Both the position numbers and the translations under genes were made by a program. The notes beneath the pieces were generated by a model. The model was given only the letters and a program-made list of their open reading frames with translations. It searched no databases and was not told the DNA's origin. This document shows positions 6,373 through 12,162 of a stretch of DNA of 12,162 nucleotides, piece by piece; position 1 is the stretch's first letter; every line of letters begins with the position of its first letter. The stretch comes from Promethearchaeia archaeon (lineage in GTDB: Archaea > Asgardarchaeota > Lokiarchaeia > Sigyniarchaeales > SOKP01), in contig JAHQWS010000001.1 of the NCBI GenBank assembly GCA_029856295.1, positions 1 to 12,162 on the forward strand. Direction: 5' to 3'.

Positions 6373-7356
6373 TTAATCCCTAGTTGAGATTAAATATTCC
6401 GATATTCCATCTCCTTCTTTCCCATTGCATGTAAATATTGCCACTTGCTCAAAGATTTCGGTTAGGCCTTTTTTGGAGGGAAGCGGTAAATATACGGAAG
6501 AAATAGTTTTAGATTCTAATGAGGCTTTATTTCCCTTTTTATCTGTCAAGATAAAGGTTGATGATATAGGTGTCTTTCCATCTTCTTTTGTTATTGTGGA
6601 CACTTCTATATTTTCGATAATCACATTTTCTTTATCTTTTGAATATATAACGCCCATTTGTGGCGTTATTCCCGGGAGACGGACTTTGTAGCAATTTATG
6701 GTCATATCTTCAAACTGAGCTGAAACCCAATTCCAGCCATCAATTTCGACCCAATGTCTAATCCCATAGCTGTGATCTCGATGACCTAATCCTGTGATTT
6801 TTCGAGTTTCAAATATATTGCCACCTTTCTTTAATTCTAATGTACCTGTTGCGATTGTAGGTTGTTCATAATGCTCTTGAGCTGCTACTTTTAAAAATTC
6901 TTCCCCATATTTCTCTATTATAGTGTTAGGATCTTCGATTTTTCCGAAATCTAGAACGGGAAAACGACCCTTTATATTAATATGTAAATTAAATTTCTTT
7001 TCTTCAAATTCAATCTTCCATTCATTCATAGGTTTGACGCAGTAATACTTTAGTTTCTTATCGAATTCCCAGTTTTCTGGCATTCTTTCGAGAGGGATTT
7101 CATTAAAATAGATATTCTTCTCTCCATCGATTATTGTAATGCACAATATTCGAGATTTCTTAGTATCCATATGAAGTGATAAACGAGTTACAAAATAGAC
7201 GTTATTAGGACGATCAATAAAATTAAAATACCAACTTTCGTTGTGATAGCGTGGAAATTGACCGAATTTTTTGGCAAAATCGTGCATATATTCGTCTTGA
7301 TCAGATAATGGGACCCTATCCTCGAATAACTCCTTGAAATTTATTTCTTCTGTCAT
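6373..7356 (-). CDS. CrtC/AttH-like lipocalin-fold protein (DUF7064/DUF7065-type)
   Basis: The 327-aa protein has no signal peptide. The N-terminal half contains SWYFNFIDRPNNVYFVTRLSLH (41-62), and the linker includes EHYEQPTIATGTLEL (161-175). The second half begins with GLGHRDHSYGIRHW (189-202) and WNWVSAQF (208-215). The 'HYEQ...G' plus 'GxRDHSxGxRxW' combination is characteristic of double lipocalin-like proteins related to hydroxyneurosporene synthase CrtC and AttH. In CrtC the fold hydrates a carotenoid double bond; most relatives have no tested function but are thought to act on or bind hydrophobic molecules. The His192-Arg193-Asp194-His195 motif is intact. It lies between the two paralogues, convergent with the first (7-nt gap) and divergent from the second (201-nt gap). 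GGTAA about 10 nt upstream of the ATG is a possible ribosome site. The substrate is unknown; a lipid or isoprenoid is my inference. Confidence 0.75.
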   Translation of the reverse strand: MTEEINFKELFEDRVPLSDQDEYMHDFAKKFGQFPRYHNESWYFNFIDRPNNVYFVTRLSLHMDTKKSRILCITIIDGEKNIYFNEIPLERMPENWEFDKKLKYYCVKPMNEWKIEFEEKKFNLHINIKGRFPVLDFGKIEDPNTIIEKYGEEFLKVAAQEHYEQPTIATGTLELKKGGNIFETRKITGLGHRDHSYGIRHWVEIDGWNWVSAQFEDMTINCYKVRLPGITPQMGVIYSKDKENVIIENIEVSTITKEDGKTPISSTFILTDKKGNKASLESKTISSVYLPLPSKKGLTEIFEQVAIFTCNGKEGDGISEYLISTRD

Positions 7357-7498
7357 TTACTTAATTTACCATTATAAATGATTTTAATAATTCAATATTA
7401 AGATATTTGTCTTAAAGAATTTAATGCTAATTTTCAACAATACGATTATTGAGGATAAATTATATATACAGTTTTGTCTTATTTTTCCAAGTCCTAAA

Positions 7499-7548
7499 AT
7501 CTTTTAAAAATCAATTAAATTAAAAATTCATTATGGCGATATTCCATT
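7499..7548 (+). promoter_or_regulatory. Upstream region of the second paralogue, with elements shared with the first
   Basis: ATCTTTTAAAA (7499-7509), CAATTAAATTAA (7512-7523) and CGATATTCCATT (7537-7548) match the elements found at 4990-5052. TTTTAAAA or the adjoining TTAAATTAAAAA may be the TATA element, giving a leader of roughly 25-30 nt. The agreement suggests that the promoter region was duplicated along with the gene, or kept under shared regulation. Confidence 0.35.
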
Positions 7549-7557
7549 ATAAGTGAT

Positions 7558-8856
7558 ATGTATCGGTTTGGTGATATTAGTGATGAAGAAACAAATGAAC
7601 TAATTTTTGCATTATGTAAAAGTCTTCATCCTACTATAACTAGTAGAGAAATAGTAGAAAGTAAAATGTTTCCAGTTTCACATTACATACATGTGGGCTG
7701 CTATATTTTATATGACCAATCTTATCAATATAATATTTTGAAAAAAATTACGAGTAAAATATCGCCTGAGGAAATCGCTAGAAGGTCAAAAACCTTAGGG
7801 TCACCTTTAAATCAGCTGGCATTTTGTGCCGTAGCTATGTTATATTTGCACGGTAGAGCAGAGGTTATTTATGATAATCTCAAAAAAAAAAAACAAAGTG
7901 TAAAAAATATAATTGTCGAACCTGAAACGAAGAAAAAAGAAACAAAATTTATTCTTGATTTTTGGAAAAGACTGAGCCCCAATTACCTCAATGATAGCTC
8001 TTTAATCGTAGATAATAATAAGATCACATTCCTATCGGATGAGTACATCAATAATTTAAAGGATCAAATGATCCCTATCGCGGATAATAAAGATCTTACC
8101 AAGAAACTAAAACAGACAATTGCCCAATTGACAATTTTTAACTTTACTTCTCACGCCGATTGCCGAATGGGCATTTATGAACATGGTCCATATTATTTTG
8201 AGGACAATCATGAACCTTTAATATTTAAGGAATTTAAATTTGTCCAACCCGATGATAAACAATTTGATCCTATTTCTGAATTTATACCTCTTAAATTGAC
8301 CAGACAATCACCAATACCAAATGTGATTTTCGGGATGACGTTAAGAGATATGAATAAACTCGAATTTAATAATTGGGGTACTTTATTTGCTGATCCTTCT
8401 GATTTTACTTCAAATATAACTTCATTAGGAATTTGGACTAAGGAAAATATACCAATTAAAGATATGCGTTATCCTAACAAAATGGGTAATTTAAAACCCA
8501 TATCGCCTAAAATATTAGATGAGCTGAATGAATTTGCAAAAAATGGCACTAAGGAATTATATCTTAAATTCTCAAAATGGGAGTATATTAAAAAATTAAT
8601 GCTTGGGGCAGGCATTTATGCCAATAGTACTTTAGCAGCTTTTTCTCGGTTTGCCGGATTAGAACATGATTTTAACTGGACCTGGGCTCTTGATTATGCG
8701 GAGGATAAACCGCTTAAGGTTGATCTAGATAAAACAAAAATAAAATGGTATATAGATATTTTGGAAAATACTCCCGCACACCCATTTATAAGTAGAATCT
8801 TCAGGAGTTGGAGAAGACAAAAAGAAGACCCCTTTTATTATTTTTTACAGGATTAG
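7558..8856 (+). CDS. Protein of unknown family, paralogue B
   Basis: This 432-aa protein aligns end to end with paralogue A at 5064, with roughly 60% identical residues by eye (not computed) and only tiny length differences. The best-kept blocks are CYILYDQSYQYN, KISPEEIARRSKTLG, EPETKKKETKFILDFW, LKQTIAQLTIFN, EHGPYY, PNVIFGMTL, NWGTLFADPSDFTSNITS, DFNWTWALDYAEDKPLK and the C-terminal KEDPFYYFLQD. The most variable parts are the first 30 residues, the stretch after residue 105, and 385-415. Conservation over the full length, with no stops or frameshifts, shows that both copies are maintained. It has no signal peptide or recognised domain. There is no spaced Shine-Dalgarno site: AAGTGAT abuts the ATG, so initiation may differ from paralogue A. 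It diverges from the CrtC-like gene and is followed after 224 nt by the secreted protease. Confidence 0.85.
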   Translation: MYRFGDISDEETNELIFALCKSLHPTITSREIVESKMFPVSHYIHVGCYILYDQSYQYNILKKITSKISPEEIARRSKTLGSPLNQLAFCAVAMLYLHGRAEVIYDNLKKKKQSVKNIIVEPETKKKETKFILDFWKRLSPNYLNDSSLIVDNNKITFLSDEYINNLKDQMIPIADNKDLTKKLKQTIAQLTIFNFTSHADCRMGIYEHGPYYFEDNHEPLIFKEFKFVQPDDKQFDPISEFIPLKLTRQSPIPNVIFGMTLRDMNKLEFNNWGTLFADPSDFTSNITSLGIWTKENIPIKDMRYPNKMGNLKPISPKILDELNEFAKNGTKELYLKFSKWEYIKKLMLGAGIYANSTLAAFSRFAGLEHDFNWTWALDYAEDKPLKVDLDKTKIKWYIDILENTPAHPFISRIFRSWRRQKEDPFYYFLQD

Positions 8857-8998
8857 TTTCACAGAATCAATTTTAATCTACTTTTATTCTTCATTTACTT
8901 TATTGTTAAATAGTTAAGTATCTAAATTGATAACTTTTATTCAATTAGAATCTCTAATTTAGCAGCTTCATGGAGTAAACATTTTTATATTCAATCTA

Positions 8999-9008
8999 TT
9001 TTATATAT
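8999..9008 (+). promoter_or_regulatory. Putative TATA box for the S8 protease gene
   Basis: TTTTATATAT is a near-consensus archaeal TATA box. It would place transcription start near 9030 and leave a leader of about 50 nt before the ATG at 9081. It is the clearest such box in the 8857-9080 gap, which otherwise shows only T-rich runs after the paralogue's stop and an inverted repeat at 9043-9058. Confidence 0.45.
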
Positions 9009-9042
9009 CTAAGATAGTAAAGAATATTAAAATATTCAAACT

Positions 9043-9058
9043 AAATTGAAATCAATTT
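9043..9058 (+). repeat. Near-perfect inverted repeat in the protease leader
   Basis: AAATTGA-AA-TCAATTT has two 7-bp arms around a 2-nt spacer. It lies between the putative TATA box and the protease ATG, 22 nt before the latter. The position would suit an operator for a dimeric repressor, but short A/T-rich palindromes arise easily by chance in such DNA. Confidence 0.25.
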
Positions 9059-9080
9059 TAAAGAAATGGGCGAGATTATT

Positions 9081-12000
9081 ATGAGATCGCCAGCTTGGAA
9101 GAATAATAAAAAGCAAGTGTTAAAGTTTTTATTTATCTCATTAATTTTAACATTTCCTAATTTTTGGAATAATATTAAATATTCATCCAATGCAAATAGC
9201 GAAGATTCTACTCAATTAGGTATTATTCGTAATAAAATTGATTCGCAATTATTAAAACTAATTAATTCTAATGAAGAGAAACAAAACTTACCACTTATTA
9301 TTTTATATAATTACAATGATGATGGCCTTAGAGAGGAATTAGAAGAGAATTCAGGTACATTAATATACAATTACAGATTAATTCCGGCAACTTCTCTTCG
9401 TCTGTCAAGTGATAAGATTCAATACATTGCTAGATCACCTGCAGTCAAAAGAATTTGCTTAGATAAAAAATTTTATCCTCTGTCATTTGATAAAGATAAA
9501 ACTAAAATAACTCAAGAACTTCGAGAATCCTTTTCTAATAAACTTCCATATACTCCATTAATTAATCAGAGCGTTTCTCAAATAGGGACTCCATATCTAT
9601 GGGAATTAGGTCTCAATGGAAGTGGAGTAAGAGTAGCCATTTTAGATACAGGAATAGACAAGAGTCATCTCGATTTAGACGACTTAGATGATAATATGCA
9701 AACTAACGATCCTAAAGTAATAAATGAATCAAGTTTTATTGACTTCAATTTTGATGGTATAATTGATGAAGACACAAGTGATAATGTAGGACACGGAACT
9801 CATGTCGCAGGAATAATTTCGGGCACGGGAGAAGCCTCTAATTATCAATTTAAAGGAGTAGCTCCTGCTTCAGAATTAATAAATGTCAAAGTATTATCTG
9901 AATACGGAGGATATGAAAGTTGGATAATCAAAGGTATTGAATATGCCACTTTTGGACCTGATGGGATTCCAGATAACGGAGATGAGGCAGATATTATTTC
10001 CATGTCCCTTGGCGGAGGTGGTTTTATCGATGATATGTTAATTAAAGCGGTAGATAAGGCATGGGAGTTTAATATAACAGTTGTAATTGCTGCGGGGAAT
10101 TCTGGAAGTGAATATTTTTCATTAGATAGTCCCGGTTTATCATCTAAATGTATTACTGTAGGTGCGGTAGATTCTATAGATAGTATAGCAAGTTTTTCTA
10201 GCAGAGGTCCATCTCCCGACTTACGAATGGGGGTTGATATCTGTGCCCCCGGAGTAAATATAATTGCCCCCCTAGCAAATACTTCTGATTCCGGCTCAGA
10301 AGAAGGCAATTATACGATAAAAAGTGGAACAAGTGTGGCAACACCCTTCGTAGCGGGGGGTATTGCATTGCTATTACAATCAGATTCTTCTCTAACACCC
10401 ACAGCCATAAAAACAGCATTAATGACTAGCGCTGTGGATATTGGTGTTTCCAGTTATATTCAAGGGGCAGGGAGATTAGATATAAATGCTGCATATAATC
10501 TGTTAAATAAAATATCTAATGCTGGAGTAGTCGAATTGAAAAGGTCTAATTTACTCGATTCTATTAGTTTAGGAAATACTAACCTTTATGGCTCCTTTGA
10601 AACTCCTTTCTATTCTAACTATTTTGGAGATTATCATGATAATGGAACCTATGGGAGACTAATAAGTGATATTTGGGATATGTTTTTTGCAGTGAGATAT
10701 ACCTTTGAAGATACACCAAGAATATTCCTTTCTTCAGAGATTAGCAAGGATTATCCCCGAATCCTTCGATGGTTAGTCTATAACTATACCCATAAAATAG
10801 CTATAGAATCCCTTAAAACCCCTGATAATATATTGAAAATAGATATTCTGTATGAGATTTACAGCGATTCAAAATGGGTACGCCTTAGTTTTAATATAAG
10901 TTCATTAACAACCTTAGACGTTTACAATGTAAAATTTTACTATTTTATGGATGCCGATATATATGGAGGATTTCAAATGGAAACCGAATTAAATTACGAC
11001 GATGATGCTAAATTTCTTTCAAGTATTAACGCTTTAGTAGCCAATGATACTTATTATGACGAGAGAACTCATCCTAAATATGGTTTCCACCCCAATAATT
11101 TTTTAGGATTTTCTTCTCCGAAGCCATCAATCTCATTTGAGGTAAATCAATGGTATGATGTATATGATAATATGCTTAACGATGCTTTATCAAATAATAC
11201 ATCGTATAGAGGGGATGTGGCTCTTGCTCAAGAATGGATAAATGCTTCCTTATCTCCAACTGATCATGCTTTAATTCCAATAATACTTGCGTTTGGAAAC
11301 AATCAATCTGATTTTATTGAAAACATAAATACCGGAAAAAATTATCCTCTTTTTAATATTAGAAAATCGGATATCAGCTTAAATTCCTTAACTATTTCCA
11401 ATCCCATTTATAATGGAACGGAGACTTATTTAAATATCTCCATCTCTAATATCGGATACAGTACATCTTCAAAAATTAATATTACTACCTTTGTTAATGG
11501 TATAAAAATTAACAAGACTGAAATAAATGAATTGCAAATAAATGAAGAGAAAATCATATCTATTCCTACGACGTTTAATAGAACAGGAATGAACAATGTG
11601 TCTATTATTTCAGACTTGGCTTCTAATGAATTTTCTGATGCTAACACAAATAACATATTTCAAAAAAATATACGGATTTTAGTCCCTATTTTAGCCTCAT
11701 TTTTTCCTTCCTCACCTCTCGACAATCCTTTACAAATTAAATACGCGAATCAATTTCTTTTTTGGAACTGTTCTATTTTTCAAGGTGAGATCATCTCAAA
11801 TTTGAAATTAAATAAAATGGGAACGGGAAAAGAATTTTTTACATTTAATAGCAACCCATCTTCTACGAATGAAATTAATATAGCACCCGGAGTAGGGCAA
11901 TATTTTATAAATATCTCAGTAAATATCCCTAAAGGGACTAGAGGTGCCTATTTAGTTTATTTACAATTATTAAATGAGACCACTATCTTATTTGAGGTTC

Positions 12001-12162
12001 CAATCGCTTTTGATCTAACATCTGATATACCATTTGACTTATATGTAAACAGTACATTAACGGAAGAATCTGGCTTGGACGATAGTGATGGAGTTCTAGA
12101 AGGAGATGAGATGGGAAGTGTAAGCTTTCAAGTTCACAATAATAATACTTTCTATGTATATA
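9081..12162 (+). CDS. Secreted S8 (subtilisin-like) serine protease, 3' end beyond window
   Basis: The frame is open from the ATG at 9081 to the window edge (1027 codons, no stop). The only upstream in-frame space begins after a TAA at 9042-9044 and holds no other ATG, so the start is firm. The N-terminus (KNNKKQVLKFLFISLILTFP) is a signal peptide. Residues ~50-145 resemble an I9-type propeptide. The catalytic domain runs from ~170 to 475 with the triad Asp189 (AILDTGI), His238 (GHGTHVAG) and Ser418 (GTSVATP), and oxyanion Asn340 (AAGNSG). Just before His238 is a DFNFDGIIDED loop (221-231), EF-hand-like and probably Ca2+-binding. After GAGRLDINAA come at least 550 residues of beta-rich, Asn/Ser/Thr-rich extension with many N-x-S/T sequons, including a CARDB-like segment (~764-845). 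It would act outside the cell in peptide breakdown or surface processing. A C-terminal anchor cannot be assessed. Confidence 0.93.
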   Translation, partial: MRSPAWKNNKKQVLKFLFISLILTFPNFWNNIKYSSNANSEDSTQLGIIRNKIDSQLLKLINSNEEKQNLPLIILYNYNDDGLREELEENSGTLIYNYRLIPATSLRLSSDKIQYIARSPAVKRICLDKKFYPLSFDKDKTKITQELRESFSNKLPYTPLINQSVSQIGTPYLWELGLNGSGVRVAILDTGIDKSHLDLDDLDDNMQTNDPKVINESSFIDFNFDGIIDEDTSDNVGHGTHVAGIISGTGEASNYQFKGVAPASELINVKVLSEYGGYESWIIKGIEYATFGPDGIPDNGDEADIISMSLGGGGFIDDMLIKAVDKAWEFNITVVIAAGNSGSEYFSLDSPGLSSKCITVGAVDSIDSIASFSSRGPSPDLRMGVDICAPGVNIIAPLANTSDSGSEEGNYTIKSGTSVATPFVAGGIALLLQSDSSLTPTAIKTALMTSAVDIGVSSYIQGAGRLDINAAYNLLNKISNAGVVELKRSNLLDSISLGNTNLYGSFETPFYSNYFGDYHDNGTYGRLISDIWDMFFAVRYTFEDTPRIFLSSEISKDYPRILRWLVYNYTHKIAIESLKTPDNILKIDILYEIYSDSKWVRLSFNISSLTTLDVYNVKFYYFMDADIYGGFQMETELNYDDDAKFLSSINALVANDTYYDERTHPKYGFHPNNFLGFSSPKPSISFEVNQWYDVYDNMLNDALSNNTSYRGDVALAQEWINASLSPTDHALIPIILAFGNNQSDFIENINTGKNYPLFNIRKSDISLNSLTISNPIYNGTETYLNISISNIGYSTSSKINITTFVNGIKINKTEINELQINEEKIISIPTTFNRTGMNNVSIISDLASNEFSDANTNNIFQKNIRILVPILASFFPSSPLDNPLQIKYANQFLFWNCSIFQGEIISNLKLNKMGTGKEFFTFNSNPSSTNEINIAPGVGQYFINISVNIPKGTRGAYLVYLQLLNETTILFEVPIAFDLTSDIPFDLYVNSTLTEESGLDDSDGVLEGDEMGSVSFQVHNNNTFYVY

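Noticed and set aside
5064..8856. Transposon or direct-repeat explanation for the paralogue pair
   Set aside because: No transposase, terminal inverted repeats or target-site duplications are visible. The two copies have diverged too far to be a recent mobile duplication.
9845..10419. Open frames of 154 and 73 codons on the minus strand
   Set aside because: They lie wholly antisense to the catalytic domain of the S8 protease, whose triad is intact. The translations are Pro/Ser-rich or Leu-rich with no recognisable motif.
11426..11656. Minus-strand hydrophobic open frame of 76 codons
   Set aside because: It is antisense to the CARDB-like part of the protease. The hydrophobic look is expected when Asn/Lys/Glu-rich coding DNA is read backwards.
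1..12162. tRNA, rRNA, CRISPR array, integrase or phage genes
   Set aside because: Reading both strands I saw no cloverleaf ending in a T-arm (GTTCGA-like) sequence, no regularly spaced repeats and no mobile-element protein motifs.

Overview
The window reads as a low-G+C (about one third G+C by eye) archaeal chromosome segment. Promoter-like sites are TATA boxes rather than -35/-10 pairs, and Shine-Dalgarno sites are weak or variable. The protein set (DUF3795, S8 protease with an acidic EF-hand-like loop, PhlG-type SRPBCC protein, CrtC-like lipocalin protein, duplicated unknown proteins) recalls Lokiarchaeia-type Asgard archaea. That assignment is an inference; no rRNA or other marker gene is present.

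Layout. (1) Positions 1-2328, minus strand: an apparent operon of a GPH-type sugar/cation symporter, an RraA/HMG-aldolase family protein and the start of a PPC/DUF296 protein cut by the window edge. This looks like uptake and breakdown of a small carbohydrate or organic acid. (2) Positions 2470-2888: two convergent genes, a DUF599-like membrane protein (+) and a DUF3795 protein (-). Each keeps only its N-terminal half, and they are joined tail to tail with the 3' ends missing; this looks like a deletion scar. (3) Positions 2985-4801, minus strand: a class I SAM methyltransferase with a histidine-rich insert, a DAPG-hydrolase (PhlG)-like SRPBCC protein and a NUDIX hydrolase, with gaps of 59-102 nt. 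(4) Positions 5064-8856: two paralogous proteins of about 430 aa from a family I do not recognise, both on the plus strand, flanking a minus-strand CrtC/AttH-like (DUF7064/7065-type) gene. The two paralogues share a short sequence just upstream of their starts. (5) Positions 9081-12162, plus strand: a large secreted S8 (subtilisin-like) protease that runs off the right edge.

No tRNA, rRNA, CRISPR array, transposase or integrase is visible, and no gene-free stretch exceeds 300 nt. The most unusual parts are the unknown paralogue/CrtC-like module, the double-truncation junction near 2740, and the histidine-rich methyltransferase insert.
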